A stretch of 64,000 nucleotides of DNA from Paenibacillus gyeongsangnamensis. Its GTDB lineage: Bacteria; Bacillota; Bacilli; Paenibacillales; NBRC-103111. The translations under genes were made by a program, and so were the position numbers. Below the pieces are notes generated by a model, which was not told the origin of the DNA, made no database searches, and worked only from the letters and a program-made list of their open reading frames with translations. Numbering within the stretch: the first letter of the stretch is position 1; each line of letters begins with the position of its first letter. The stretch is from the NCBI RefSeq assembly GCF_027533625.1, contig NZ_JAQAGZ010000010.1, forward strand, positions 1-64,000. Direction: 5' to 3'. Shown piece by piece: positions 26,420 through 37,206 of this stretch.

Positions 26420-27319
26420 ATGGAAGAAGCGCATTCCCTCGGGAAGCTGGTCATCATTACGGGCATGTCCGGGGCCGGCAAAACGATCGCCGTTCAGAGC
26501 TTGGAGGACTTGGGCTTTTTCTGCGTGGATAACCTCCCCCCGGTTCTGATCCCCAAATTTGCCGAGCTGATCGAGCAGTCCAAGGGCCGGATCGGCAAAG
26601 TGGCGCTCGTCATCGACCTTCGCGGACGCGAATTTTTCACTTCGCTCTCGGAGTCGCTTCGTTATCTGGATGAGAACTACACGCTGACCTACGAGATCCT
26701 GTTCCTCGACGCTACGGATTCCGTTCTCGTCCAGCGTTATAAGGAAAGCCGGCGCAAGCATCCGCTCGCGCCTACGGAAGGGCCTCTGGAGGGCATCCAC
26801 CAAGAGCGTACGCTGCTCGAAGAGCTAAAGGGGCTGGCTACGCAGGTCATCGACACCAGCAGTCTGAAGCCGGCTCAGCTGAAGGAGCGCATCATCTCCC
26901 GGTTCAACAATTCGGGTGGCGGCGGCATTGCGATCAATGTCATCTCCTTCGGGTTCAAATACGGCGTGCCGATCGATGCGGATCTTATCTTTGACGTCCG
27001 CTTCCTGCCCAATCCGCATTATATCGAACAGCTGCGCCCAAACACCGGTCTCGATCCTGACGTGTATGAATATGTCATGAAGTGGGCGGAGACGCAGGAG
27101 TTCCTGGTGAAGCTGCTGGATATGCTGCATTTCCTAGTGCCTCAGTATAAGAAGGAAGGCAAGAGCCAGGTCGTCATCGGTATCGGCTGCACCGGAGGAA
27201 AGCACCGCTCCGTGGCTATTGCGGAATATCTCGGCAAGGTGCTTGGAAACAGCGAAACGGAGGTTGTCCGCGTCAGTCACCGCGACTCGGAACGCGATCG
27301 GGTAGAGGTGAGGCGATGA
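26420..27319 (+). CDS. rapZ: RNase adapter protein RapZ (YvcJ)
   Basis: A 299-residue P-loop nucleotide-binding protein. Walker A GMSGAGKT is at residues 15-22, Walker B-like FFCVDNLPP and the C-terminal domain [17 protein letters not shown] complete the family pattern. In E. coli RapZ directs decay of the sRNA GlmZ; in B. subtilis YvcJ binds nucleotides and affects competence, and binding of regulatory RNAs is likely but less defined. Its stop overlaps the start of glmR by ATGA, so the two are coupled. Confidence 0.95.
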   Translation: MEEAHSLGKLVIITGMSGAGKTIAVQSLEDLGFFCVDNLPPVLIPKFAELIEQSKGRIGKVALVIDLRGREFFTSLSESLRYLDENYTLTYEILFLDATDSVLVQRYKESRRKHPLAPTEGPLEGIHQERTLLEELKGLATQVIDTSSLKPAQLKERIISRFNNSGGGGIAINVISFGFKYGVPIDADLIFDVRFLPNPHYIEQLRPNTGLDPDVYEYVMKWAETQEFLVKLLDMLHFLVPQYKKEGKSQVVIGIGCTGGKHRSVAIAEYLGKVLGNSETEVVRVSHRDSERDRVEVRR

Positions 27320-28305
27320 CCCTTCCGCAAGACAGAGAAAATTATAAGCCCCGCATCGTCGTGATCGGCGGGGGTACGGGATTGTCCGTCATGCTCCGCG
27401 GTTTGAAGCAGAAACCGGTGGATATTACGGCGATCGTGACCGTAGCCGATGACGGGGGCAGCTCAGGTATTCTCCGCTCGGAGCTGGCGATGGTGCCTCC
27501 GGGCGATATCCGCAACGTACTGACCGCCTTGTCGGACGTCGAGCCGCTGCTGACGAGGCTGCTGGAATACCGTTTCGAGAAGGGGAACGGTTTAGCCGGC
27601 CACAGTTTGGGCAACCTAATGTTGGCGGCGATGCGCGATATTACAGGCGACTTCGTTACCGGGGTGCGGGAGCTGAGCCGCGTCTTCGCTGTTCAGGGTC
27701 GGGTGCTCCCGGCGGCCAACCACCCGATCGTGCTGAAGGCGCTTATGGAGGACGGCTCCACCGTCGAGGGGGAGTCCAAGATTCCGAAGGCCGGCGGCGT
27801 CATCAAACGCGTTATGATCGAGCCTGAGGATGCTTCGCCCTTGCCCGAAGCGCTCGAGGCGCTGGAACGGGCGGACGCGATTCTGGTCGGTCCCGGCAGC
27901 TTGTACACGAGCATACTGCCCAATCTGCTCGTGAAGGAAATCGCGGAGGCGGTCGTGCAGTCCGATGCGCTGAAGATTTTCATCTGCAATGTCATGACGC
28001 AGCCCGGCGAAACGGACGATTACAAGGTCAGCGACCATTTGAAAGCGGTTCGCGACCACGTAGGCCACGATTTGTTCGATTACGTCATCGTCAACAACGG
28101 AGAAATTCCGGAGCAGGTGCAGAATCTGTATGCGGAGCAGGGCGCGAGGGTCGTCCATTTGGATCTGGATGAAGTAACGAAGCAGGGCTACAAAGTCATC
28201 GCCGACCGGCTGGTGCTCTTCCGCACGTATTTGCGGCATGACGCCGATAAGCTGAGTCAGCATATTTATCAACTGGTGGAGAGCTGGATGTTCAAGAAGA
28301 GGTGA
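27316..28305 (+). CDS. glmR: Gluconeogenesis factor GlmR (YvcK)
   Basis: A 329-residue CofD-like protein that in B. subtilis binds UDP-GlcNAc and stimulates GlmS, helping route carbon into cell-wall precursors during gluconeogenic growth. Conserved segments: [60 protein letters not shown] and [16 protein letters not shown]. It sits in the conserved rapZ-glmR-whiA order. Confidence 0.95.
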   Translation: MTLPQDRENYKPRIVVIGGGTGLSVMLRGLKQKPVDITAIVTVADDGGSSGILRSELAMVPPGDIRNVLTALSDVEPLLTRLLEYRFEKGNGLAGHSLGNLMLAAMRDITGDFVTGVRELSRVFAVQGRVLPAANHPIVLKALMEDGSTVEGESKIPKAGGVIKRVMIEPEDASPLPEALEALERADAILVGPGSLYTSILPNLLVKEIAEAVVQSDALKIFICNVMTQPGETDDYKVSDHLKAVRDHVGHDLFDYVIVNNGEIPEQVQNLYAEQGARVVHLDLDEVTKQGYKVIADRLVLFRTYLRHDADKLSQHIYQLVESWMFKKR

Positions 28306-28310
28306 TTCCC

Positions 28311-29240
28311 ATGTCCTTCGCCGCCCAAACGAAGAAAGAGCTTACGATGATCGAGACCGATTCCTGCTGCGAGATGGCGGAGCTGTCGGCGCTGATCCGG
28401 ATGAACGGAGCGGTGCAGTTGACGTCGCAGAAGATCGTGCTCGATATTTCCACGGAGAATGCTGCCATTGCCAGAAGAATTTATTCGCTGCTCAAAAAGA
28501 CGTTCAAGGTGCACACGGAGCTGCTCGTCCGCAAGAAGATGCGGCTGAAGAAAAACAACGTGTACATCGTCCGCGTACCGAGCCAGGTGCAGGATATTTT
28601 GTCTAAGCTTCATATCGTCTCCGAAGGCTTCAACTTCACGGACGGCATCGAGCCGACAATTATCCGCAAGGCGTGCTGCAAGCGGGCTTACCTGCGCGGC
28701 GCCTTCCTTGCCGGGGGATCGGTCAACAATCCGGAAGGCTCCTCCTATCATCTCGAAATTTCGTCGATGTATGAGGAGCATTGCCAGGAGCTGTGCAAGC
28801 TGGCGAACGAATTCGATCTGAACGCCCGGTGCATCGAACGCAAGAAGGGCTTCGTCTTCTATATCAAGGAAGGCGAGAAAATCATTGAGTTTCTCAGTCT
28901 GATCGGAGCGCACCAGGCGCTGTTCCGGTTCGAGGACGTCCGGATCATGAAGGACATGCGTAATTCGGTCAACCGGCTCGTCAACTGCGAGACGGCGAAC
29001 CTGAACAAGACGATCGGGGCGGCCGTCCGGCAGATCGACAACATCCGTCTGCTGCAGAAGGAGATCGGCCTGAACAACTTGCCCGAGAAGCTGCGCGAGG
29101 TCGCGGAAATTCGGCTGCAGCATCCCGATATGAATCTCAGTGAGGTGGGCGGACTGCTCAAGGGCAGCGTGAGCAAGTCGGGCGTCAACCACCGTCTTCG
29201 CAAAATCGATGAACTGGCGGAGAAGCTGAGGAAATCTTGA
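28311..29240 (+). CDS. whiA: DNA-binding protein WhiA
   Basis: WhiA combines an N-terminal degenerate LAGLIDADG homing-endonuclease fold ([22 protein letters not shown] around residues 125-145) with a C-terminal helix-turn-helix ([23 protein letters not shown]...[12 protein letters not shown]). In bacilli it binds the nucleoid and influences cell division and chromosome segregation; in actinomycetes it controls sporulation. The ATG 28311 with AAGAGGTGATT is preferred over a GTG nine bases upstream; 309 residues result. Confidence 0.95.
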   Translation: MSFAAQTKKELTMIETDSCCEMAELSALIRMNGAVQLTSQKIVLDISTENAAIARRIYSLLKKTFKVHTELLVRKKMRLKKNNVYIVRVPSQVQDILSKLHIVSEGFNFTDGIEPTIIRKACCKRAYLRGAFLAGGSVNNPEGSSYHLEISSMYEEHCQELCKLANEFDLNARCIERKKGFVFYIKEGEKIIEFLSLIGAHQALFRFEDVRIMKDMRNSVNRLVNCETANLNKTIGAAVRQIDNIRLLQKEIGLNNLPEKLREVAEIRLQHPDMNLSEVGGLLKGSVSKSGVNHRLRKIDELAEKLRKS

Positions 29241-29309
29241 TTGGACGTCAAGTCAAATATAGATTTTTTGTGTAATTTCTCAATTTTTCTAGTGCAATCT
29301 GCCGAAAAA

Positions 29310-29318
29310 TGCTATAAT
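29310..29318 (+). promoter_or_regulatory. Extended -10 promoter before the HPr gene
   Basis: TGCTATAAT combines an extended -10 TG with a perfect TATAAT (29313-29318) 79 bases before the HPr start; the -35 region (TAGTGC) is poor, as is common for extended -10 promoters. Confidence 0.6.
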
Positions 29319-29396
29319 GTTTTAAAAATCGCTTTTTTAGGGCGTTCTGCCCTTTAATTATTATTGGAATTCAAAGATTTAGGGGGTAATGGTTGC

Positions 29397-29666
29397 ATGT
29401 CGAGACGCCCAGTAGTCGTCAAATTGAAAACAGGCCTTCATGCTAGACCGGCGGCATTGTTCGTTCAGGAAGCGAATAAATTCTCTTCGGAGATCTTCGT
29501 GGAGAAGGACGAGAAGAAGGTGAATGCCAAGAGTATTATGGGTATTATGAGCTTGGCTATCAGCACGGGTACGGAAGTTCACATCAGTGCAGAGGGTTCG
29601 GACGCCGAGCAGGCTGTAAACGCTTTAGTCACACTCGTCAGTAAAGAAGAACTGGAGAACCAGTAA
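29397..29666 (+). CDS. HPr family phosphocarrier protein at the crh locus
   Basis: An 89-residue HPr fold. Numbered from ATG 29397 it has His15 in LKTGLHARPAALF, the residue that carries the PTS phosphate, and Ser46 in NAKSIMGIMSLA, the residue phosphorylated by HprK. In B. subtilis the gene after whiA is crh, whose product has Gln at position 15 and cannot take part in sugar transport. This protein keeps both sites, so it can in principle do both the PTS and the regulatory job. RBS AGGGGGTAATGG. It has its own promoter and terminator. No ptsI is in the window. Confidence 0.93.
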   Translation: MSRRPVVVKLKTGLHARPAALFVQEANKFSSEIFVEKDEKKVNAKSIMGIMSLAISTGTEVHISAEGSDAEQAVNALVTLVSKEELENQ

Positions 29667-29678
29667 CACCCGCCGCGG

Positions 29679-29702
29679 GCTTCCGATATGGAAGCTTTTT
29701 TC
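29679..29702 (+). terminator. Terminator of the HPr gene
   Basis: GCTTCC-GATAT-GGAAGC followed by TTTTTTCTTTTTTT. Confidence 0.9.
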
Positions 29703-29879
29703 TTTTTTTGAGGGGCCGAAATAGCGAACGATATTCACGAAAGGTATAAAATGACATCCGGTCATTTCTACGCAACCTTTTTTTGCCGCGCGCGTCTATA
29801 TTGTCGTGTCTGCAAAGGGAGAAGGTTGTTTGCCACCTTTTTCTTGGGTTCTCGCAAGTAAAGAAAGAGGAGTAGAGAG

Positions 29880-31655
29880 ATGAAACGGATGAAGAAAGAA
29901 CTGGCCTTATTGCTTATTTTTACCATGCTGCTGTCGTTTACCGGTCTGACTCCGGCTTCGGCCGATCAAGAAACGCCGATGTCCTCCAGCACCACCTATG
30001 TGATGCTGTACATCGATAAGCCGGATGCCTTCGTCAACAATAAGAAAGTGACGCTGGATGCTCCGGCAACGATTTTGAAGGAAAAAACCTTTGTGCCTGC
30101 AAAGTTTCTCGGCGACACCTTCGGGATGAAGGTCGAATGGAACGACAAGACGCGCCAGATCACCATGGAAACGCCGACGGCCAAGATCATGCTGGATCCC
30201 GACAATAAATCCGTATGGATTAATGGCTATTGGCAGAGCTTTGATACGGCGGCCGCCATCATCAACGGAAGGCTGATGATCAAGCTGACGTGGCTTGCCG
30301 ATTACATGGGGGCCAAGTATACGTACAACGATGAGCTTCGTCGTGTCGAAGTGCTGCATGTGAAGCCGCAGAAAGGCATCTACAACCCGAATTCCGGCAA
30401 CTCCAGGCCGGTGGCGAAGTTTACCTTTGCCAAGGACAGCTACAAAATCGGCGAGCCGGTCAAGTACGTCGATCTGAGTTACGACCCGGATGCCGAAGGC
30501 ATTGTGAATTATCAATGGACCGGTAAGCAGGAAGCGTTCTTTACTCCCGGTACATACCCGATTTCACTCGTCGTATCGGATGCCCACGGCAATAAGAGCG
30601 ATGTGTATACCCGCAACCTTGTGATTACGAATGACACATACCTGGATAATGTGGAATATCCGATTTACATGAAACCGGTGGGCTCCTACATCAAGACGGA
30701 CTGGAGCACGCTCTGGGGCAAGTTCTGGGAGCTGCCGCAGCTGACGAAGCAAGTGACCGAGGACCGCTCCCGCAAGCTGCTCGTGAGCGACAGCCCGGAA
30801 GAGTTTACGGAGAAAGGCATCCTGTATCAGGATGAAGTGGAAGGCAAGGGGCGCCTGTATGCGGATCACGTCAATGGAACGCAGCAGAAGCTCACGATGG
30901 CGATTCTGGCCAAGAACATGACCGATAAGCCGGTGACGGTGAAGACGACCAACAAAGGCGAAGTGTGGCCTTCCGTGTACGCGAACCTGATCGGCAATGA
31001 AGCGACGGTGGATTTCCTCTTAAATGATCCGCACGACGAGTCATTCACGATTCCGCCGAAGCAAACGTTCGTTTACAAGCAAATGCCGGATTTCTATCCG
31101 GGGCAAGGCGTAAACCTGTTCTATGACGTCGAGACCGACGGCAAGGTCCAGTTCTCGTTCGTAGCCGATACGGAAATATCGCAGAACTCGGCGCTCCTGC
31201 CGCTGCTTGCTTTCAACGGCCATGTGCGCGGTACGTTCCCGGTCTCGCAGGTGAATTGGAACATCGATGCGACGAACTTCAACAAGCCGTCCCGGATCAT
31301 CATCGGCGACGGACAGACGGACCCGTTCCAGCCCGGCAACGATCCCATGCGCAAGCTGGACGTGAAGAATGAAGGCAACTACGGAGTCGTGTACAAAATC
31401 CATGCCGATAAGCCGCGGAAGATGGCGGTGATGATTCTGGCGATGGGCGGCATCTTCAAGGGGCCGTTCAAGATCAACGGCGACATGCGTCTCGTACCGC
31501 AATCCGGCGTGCTGACGGCATTCGACGGCATGCAGATTCTCGCTAAGACGACGGGCAAAGAGGATGCCCTCGATATAGAGTTCAGCCCGCCGGCGGGCTC
31601 CGCTTTCCCGATTGAGCTGATCTTCTATCCGCTGGACGATAGAGAAACCCATTAG
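29880..31655 (+). CDS. Exported protein with copper amine oxidase-like stalk domain and PKD-like domain
   Basis: A 591-residue secreted protein. Residues 1-28 form a signal peptide (KRMKKE, hydrophobic core, ASA cleavage). Residues about 40-160 are a copper-amine-oxidase N-terminal-like stalk domain, the small repeated surface domain common in Paenibacillus (FVNNKKVTLDAPATILKEKTFVPAKFLGDTFGMKVEW). Residues about 175-250 resemble a PKD domain (FTFAKDSYKIGEPVKYVDLSYDPDAEG...YQWTGK...LVVSDAHGN). The remaining 330 residues have beta-rich character without a recognised catalytic motif. It is probably a cell-surface structural or binding protein. RBS AGAGGAG. It is monocistronic. Confidence 0.82.
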   Translation: MKRMKKELALLLIFTMLLSFTGLTPASADQETPMSSSTTYVMLYIDKPDAFVNNKKVTLDAPATILKEKTFVPAKFLGDTFGMKVEWNDKTRQITMETPTAKIMLDPDNKSVWINGYWQSFDTAAAIINGRLMIKLTWLADYMGAKYTYNDELRRVEVLHVKPQKGIYNPNSGNSRPVAKFTFAKDSYKIGEPVKYVDLSYDPDAEGIVNYQWTGKQEAFFTPGTYPISLVVSDAHGNKSDVYTRNLVITNDTYLDNVEYPIYMKPVGSYIKTDWSTLWGKFWELPQLTKQVTEDRSRKLLVSDSPEEFTEKGILYQDEVEGKGRLYADHVNGTQQKLTMAILAKNMTDKPVTVKTTNKGEVWPSVYANLIGNEATVDFLLNDPHDESFTIPPKQTFVYKQMPDFYPGQGVNLFYDVETDGKVQFSFVADTEISQNSALLPLLAFNGHVRGTFPVSQVNWNIDATNFNKPSRIIIGDGQTDPFQPGNDPMRKLDVKNEGNYGVVYKIHADKPRKMAVMILAMGGIFKGPFKINGDMRLVPQSGVLTAFDGMQILAKTTGKEDALDIEFSPPAGSAFPIELIFYPLDDRETH

Positions 31656-31665
31656 GCCCGCGCAG

Positions 31666-31711
31666 GTCCCTTCCCCGCTGCAGTTTACGGCGGCGGAGGA
31701 GGCCTTTTTTT
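31666..31711 (+). terminator. Terminator of the stalk-domain gene
   Basis: A GC-rich stem built from CCTTCCCCGCTG and CGGCGGAGGAGG ends in nine T residues. Confidence 0.75.
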
Positions 31712-31722
31712 TGTATGTATGC

Positions 31723-31766
31723 AAAAAGCCCTGCCTTCACCGGATTGGCCGGTCAGGCAGGGCTTT
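31723..31766 (-). terminator. Terminator of clpP
   Basis: AAAGCCCTGCC and GGCAGGGCTTT form an 11-bp stem with a T run on the minus strand, 18 bases past the clpP stop. Confidence 0.88.
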
Positions 31767-31783
31767 GTTGTTCATATGATCGT

Positions 31784-32365
31784 TTACACGCGTTCGATCA
31801 CTTTATCGATCAAGCCGTATTCACGGGCTTCCTCGGCGGACATGAAGTTGTCGCGGTCGGTATCCTTCTCGATGCGCTCGAACGACTGCCCAGTACGCTC
31901 CGCAAGGATTGTGTTCAGCTTGTCGCGCAGCTTGAGGATGCGCTTCGCGCGAATCTCGATGTCGCTGGCTTGGCCTTCGGCGCCGCCCAGCGGCTGGTGA
32001 ATCATGACTTCGCTGTTCGGCAGTGCGAATCGCTTGCCCTTCGCGCCTGCGGCCAGCAGGAATGCGCCCATCGAAGCGGCCATGCCCACGCAGATCGTGG
32101 AGACGTCCGGCTTAATGAACTGCATCGTGTCATAAATCGCCATCCCGGAAGTAATGGAGCCTCCTGGGCTGTTAATGTACAAGCTAATGTCTTTGTCCGG
32201 ATCCGTTGCGGCCAGGAACAGCATCTGCGCGATGATCGAATTGGCTACAACATCGTTAATTCCGCTGCCAAGAAAAATGATGCGGTCCTTCAGCAAACGC
32301 GAGTAAATATCGTAGGCGCGTTCCCCTCTAGCGTCCGGTTCGACTACCATAGGTATAAAACTCAT
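31784..32365 (-). CDS. clpP: ATP-dependent Clp protease proteolytic subunit
   Basis: ClpP forms the tetradecameric serine protease core used by ClpX, ClpC and ClpE. The catalytic triad is Ser98 in GMAASMGA, His123 in MIHQP and Asp172 in DRDN; the 193-residue length and N-terminal propeptide region are normal. A CtsR heptad repeat sits 57 bases upstream of the start, so it belongs to the class III heat-shock regulon. ClpXP also degrades proteins tagged by the tmRNA encoded at 45711. RBS GGAGG. Confidence 0.97.
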   Translation of the reverse strand: MSFIPMVVEPDARGERAYDIYSRLLKDRIIFLGSGINDVVANSIIAQMLFLAATDPDKDISLYINSPGGSITSGMAIYDTMQFIKPDVSTICVGMAASMGAFLLAAGAKGKRFALPNSEVMIHQPLGGAEGQASDIEIRAKRILKLRDKLNTILAERTGQSFERIEKDTDRDNFMSAEEAREYGLIDKVIERV

Positions 32366-32421
32366 AAGCTGCAGCCTCCTTTATTTAAAACTATAACCAT
32401 AATAGCGGAAAAACAACCAAA

Positions 32422-32438
32422 GGTCAAGAAAGGTCAAA
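32422..32438. promoter_or_regulatory. CtsR operator upstream of clpP
   Basis: GGTCAAG-AAA-GGTCAAA is a direct heptad repeat with a 3-base spacer, the known binding pattern of the class III heat-shock repressor CtsR. ctsR itself is not in the window. Confidence 0.82.
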
Positions 32439-32442
32439 CCAA

Positions 32443-32474
32443 TAAAATAAAAAAATCGATTTCTCAAGAAACCG
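32443..32474 (-). terminator. Terminator of tRNA-Arg
   Basis: On the minus strand CGGTTTC and GAAATCG pair (one G-U) around TTGA, followed by a long T-rich tract. Confidence 0.72.
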
Positions 32475-32494
32475 ACTCGTTGTTGTTGTGTGTA

Positions 32495-32569
32495 TGGCGC
32501 GCCCGTAAGGAATCGAACCTTAATCTCAGGCTCCGGAGGCCTACGTCATATCCATTGGACCACGGGCGC
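32495..32569 (-). tRNA. tRNA-Arg (anticodon CCG)
   Basis: 75 bases with encoded CCA, acceptor GCGCCCG/CGGGCGC, anticodon loop CTCCGGA between TAGGC and GCCTG. It is a single-gene unit with its own promoter and terminator. Confidence 0.95.
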
Positions 32570-32600
32570 AAATTCATATTTATTTGGGACAGCAAAAGTA

Positions 32601-32629
32601 ATTATAATCGAACGTCCGCCAAAAAGCAA
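32601..32629 (-). promoter_or_regulatory. Promoter of tRNA-Arg
   Basis: On the minus strand TTGCTT (32624-32629) and TATAAT (32601-32606) are 17 bases apart, about 32 bases before the tRNA. Confidence 0.7.
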
Positions 32630-32768
32630 CTGTTCAATACAACCTTTTTTTGGATCGGCCGGGAGCGGCCGTTTCGCCGCGGCCGGACTGGATTTACGTT
32701 TGAATGTCCTATATACGGGCATCCTAATGGCGGTTTGAAAATAAGCATGAAAATGGTCTGTCGCTCTC
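32630..32768. other. Spacer between tRNA-Arg and the cggR promoter
   Basis: The only structure I see is a GC-rich inverted repeat of CGGCCG blocks at about 32656-32687. No gene is supported. Confidence 0.5.
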
Positions 32769-32797
32769 TTGATGAATGGTGGCGGTTAAGTTATAAT
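32769..32797 (+). promoter_or_regulatory. Promoter of the cggR-glycolysis operon
   Basis: TTGATG (32769-32774) and TATAAT (32792-32797) are spaced by 17 bases. Transcription would start near 32804, upstream of the CggR operator. A weak 5-bp stem followed by T7 at 32809-32831 might attenuate but is short. Confidence 0.78.
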
Positions 32798-32839
32798 AAA
32801 GTCATCTAAGTGACAGCTTAGCTATTTTTTTGGAGCATG

Positions 32840-32875
32840 TGGGACTTAAAATGCAATGCCGGGACGAAATATGTC
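32840..32875 (+). promoter_or_regulatory. CggR operator
   Basis: The sequence reads TGGGAC-N6-TGCA-N4-CGGGAC-N6-TGTC. This matches the two-half-site CggR operator described for B. subtilis in spacing and nearly in sequence; the right half is perfect. It lies about 36 bases downstream of the predicted start of transcription, where binding would act as a roadblock relieved by fructose 1,6-bisphosphate. Confidence 0.9.
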
Positions 32876-32898
32876 CATGATTAATGGGAGACTTGACC

Positions 32899-33927
32899 AT
32901 GAGAGAAATCCTCGACATTCAAAAGCAGCTGGTGCCGGACCTGCTGGACGCGATGAAGAAGCGCTATACGATTCTTCACCATATCCTGGTTTCCGGAATC
33001 GTAGGCCGCAGAACGCTGGCGGTATCCTTAAATACGACGGAACGGATTCTGCGGGCCGAGGTGGACTTTCTCAAGGAACAGGGGCTCATTGATGTGGAGG
33101 TATCCGGAATGAGAGTCAGTGCGGCGGGCAAACAGCTGCTCGAAAGCATTGAACCGCTCGTGAAGGATTTGTTCGGGCTCACGGAGCTGGAGGAACGGAT
33201 TCGTTCCCACTTCGGACTGAAGCATGTGGTCATCGTACCCGGGGATTCGGATGTTTCCCCGCACACGAAGAAGGAGCTCGGCCGCGCAGGCGCTTCGATG
33301 CTCCGCAAGTTCGTGGCGGATGATGAAATCATCGCCGTAACGGGCGGATCCACGATGGCGGAGGTCGCCACGCATCTCACCGCTTCAAGCTCGCTGAAGG
33401 GCTGCTGGTTCGTTCCGGCCCGTGGCGGACTGGGAGAGAGCGTAGAGCTGCAGGCGAACACGATCGCCTCCACGATGGCGAAGAAGACCGGCGGACGCTA
33501 CCGTCTGCTGCACGTTCCGGACCATCTCGGAGAAGATGCCTATCAGTCGCTGATGCAGGACTCCAGCATTGCCGAGATCATCGAATTCATCCGCAGCGCG
33601 CGGATGGTCGTTCACGGCATAGGAGAGGCTATGGTAATGGCCAGACGGCGGAAGGTAGACCCCGAGACGACGGAGCATCTCAGAGAAGACGGAGCGCTGG
33701 CAGAGGCGTTCGGGTACTATTTTGACCGGGACGGAAACATTCTGCACAAAATGCCGACGATCGGGCTGCGCATCGAGGATATTCACGGCATGGACGCCGT
33801 GATCTGTATCGGCGGCGGGAAGAGCAAGGGCGAGGCCATTGCGGCCGTGCTGCGGCACGGACACGAGGATGTCCTGATCACCGACGAAGCCGCGGCGAAG
33901 GTCGTTGTCGAAAGCTTGCCATCTTGA
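32899..33927 (+). CDS. cggR: Central glycolytic genes regulator CggR
   Basis: A 342-residue SorC/DeoR-type repressor: an N-terminal winged helix (ILHHILVSGIVGRRTLAVSLNTTERILRAEVDFLKEQGLI) and a C-terminal sugar-phosphate-binding domain with VTGGSTMAEVA and ICIGGGKSKGEAI. In B. subtilis it represses the gapA operon and is inactivated by fructose 1,6-bisphosphate. Its own operator lies just upstream and it heads the operon of the same five enzymes. ATG 32899 is preferred: GGGAG is eight bases before it. Confidence 0.96.
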   Translation: MREILDIQKQLVPDLLDAMKKRYTILHHILVSGIVGRRTLAVSLNTTERILRAEVDFLKEQGLIDVEVSGMRVSAAGKQLLESIEPLVKDLFGLTELEERIRSHFGLKHVVIVPGDSDVSPHTKKELGRAGASMLRKFVADDEIIAVTGGSTMAEVATHLTASSSLKGCWFVPARGGLGESVELQANTIASTMAKKTGGRYRLLHVPDHLGEDAYQSLMQDSSIAEIIEFIRSARMVVHGIGEAMVMARRRKVDPETTEHLREDGALAEAFGYYFDRDGNILHKMPTIGLRIEDIHGMDAVICIGGGKSKGEAIAAVLRHGHEDVLITDEAAAKVVVESLPS

Positions 33928-33967
33928 CGGGCTTATGCCTGTCTTGACATAAAAACTTATTTTTTAG

Positions 33968-34984
<1,017 letters not shown>

Positions 34985-34989
34985 AATAG

Positions 34990-35210
34990 ATAAAAAATTG
35001 TGGTTGTGATCTCCGAAGCGTCATAAAAGCACGATGTACCAAGCAAAGGAGTATGTACCTCCGGGCTCTGTTGAAATTGGATTCTTTTGAATAAACGGAT
35101 CGCAGTATGAATCCAATTTCAAAGGATCCTCGCTGGCGCTCTCCGGTACATACTCCATTGCACTAACGTGCTTTATGACAAAGCCAAGGATCAAAACCAC
35201 AATTTTTTAT
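34990..35210. repeat. Nested-hairpin intergenic element, copy C
   Basis: A 221-bp region that folds on itself in four helices: 34990-35011 with 35189-35210 (21 of 22 pairs); GTCATAAAAGCACG (35020-35033) with CGTGCTTTATGAC (35167-35179); GGAGTATGTACC (35048-35059) with GGTACATACTCC (35145-35156, perfect); TTGAAATTGGATTC (35071-35084) with GAATCCAATTTCAA (35109-35122, perfect). Its conserved motifs (CTCCGGGCTC...TTGAAA...TTTCAAA...CTCTCC) match copies A and B when C is read on the opposite strand. There is no T run, so it is not a simple terminator. Confidence 0.88.
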
Positions 35211-35255
35211 GTGGATAGGAGTAAAAAATAAAGAAACCCGGGAGGCGATGGCAGG

Positions 35256-36437
35256 ATGAATAAGAAAAGTGTTCGTGACGTGGAAGTAAGCGGGAAAAGA
35301 GTGTTTGTGCGCGTCGATTTCAACGTGCCGCTCGAGAACGGCAAAATTACCGACGACACGCGGATCCGCGAGACGCTGCCGACGATCAAGTATTTGACCG
35401 AGCGCGGAGCGAAAGTGATTCTGGCGAGCCACCTGGGACGTCCGAAGGGCGGAGTCGTTGAAGAGATGCGTTTGACTCCTGCGGCGGAGCGTTTGTCCGA
35501 GCTGCTCGGCAAGCCGGTAGCTAAAGCAAACGAAGCGATCGGCGACGCGGTGAAGGCGCAGGTGGCTGCGCTGAACGACGGCGACGTGCTGCTGCTCGAG
35601 AACGTGCGTTTCTACGCGGGCGAAGAGAAGAATGATCCGGAGCTGGCGAAGGCTTTTGCCGAACTCGCGGACCTGTACGTGAACGACGCCTTCGGCGCGG
35701 CCCACCGGGCGCACGCGTCGACGGAAGGCATCGCGCATCACCTGCCGGCCGTATCCGGCCTTCTGATGGAGAAGGAGCTGGAGGTGCTGGGCAAGGCGCT
35801 GAACAACCCGGACCGTCCGTTCACGGCGATCGTAGGCGGCGCGAAGGTGAAGGACAAAATCGCCGTCATCGAGAAGCTGATCGAAATCGCAGATAACATC
35901 ATCATCGGCGGAGGCTTGTCTTACACCTTCTTCAAAGCCAAAGGCTATGAAATCGGCAAATCCCTCGTGGACAACGACCGTCTGGAGCTCGTTCAAGAGT
36001 TCGAGCGCAAGGCGAAGGAAAAAGGTGTCAACTTCCTGCTTCCGGTCGATATCGTTGTCGGTGACGATTTCTCTCCGAAAGCGAACTCGAAAATCGTTCC
36101 TGTCGACGGCATCCCGGCAGATTGGGAAGGCTTCGATATCGGACCGGAAACCCGTAAAATCTATGCGGACGTCATCAGAAACTCCAAGCTGGTCGTGTGG
36201 AACGGACCGATGGGCGTATTCGAGCTCGAGCCGTTCAAGAACGGAACTCAAGCAGTGGCGGAAGCTTGCGCGGAAACAAGCGGCTATACGGTCATCGGCG
36301 GAGGCGACTCGGCGGCAGCGGTTGAGAAATTCCACCTTGGCGACAAGATGGACCACATCTCCACCGGCGGCGGCGCATCCCTGGAATTCATGGAAGGCAA
36401 GGCGCTTCCCGGCGTCGTTGCCCTGAACGATAAATAA
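35256..36437 (+). CDS. pgk: Phosphoglycerate kinase
   Basis: Transfers phosphate from 1,3-bisphosphoglycerate to ADP. The 393-residue enzyme has [17 protein letters not shown] near the N-terminus, the substrate segment SHLGRPKG, the lysine-rich [15 protein letters not shown], the nucleotide site WNGPMGVFE and the C-terminal [12 protein letters not shown] and [26 protein letters not shown]. Second enzyme of the CggR operon, separated from gapA by element C. Confidence 0.97.
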   Translation: MNKKSVRDVEVSGKRVFVRVDFNVPLENGKITDDTRIRETLPTIKYLTERGAKVILASHLGRPKGGVVEEMRLTPAAERLSELLGKPVAKANEAIGDAVKAQVAALNDGDVLLLENVRFYAGEEKNDPELAKAFAELADLYVNDAFGAAHRAHASTEGIAHHLPAVSGLLMEKELEVLGKALNNPDRPFTAIVGGAKVKDKIAVIEKLIEIADNIIIGGGLSYTFFKAKGYEIGKSLVDNDRLELVQEFERKAKEKGVNFLLPVDIVVGDDFSPKANSKIVPVDGIPADWEGFDIGPETRKIYADVIRNSKLVVWNGPMGVFELEPFKNGTQAVAEACAETSGYTVIGGGDSAAAVEKFHLGDKMDHISTGGGASLEFMEGKALPGVVALNDK

Positions 36438-37205
<768 letters not shown>

Positions 37206-37206
37206 G

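Noticed and set aside
34990..35210. Nested-hairpin elements as ordinary terminators
   Set aside because: None has a T run after the stem, and two lie inside or between co-directional genes that must be transcribed through.
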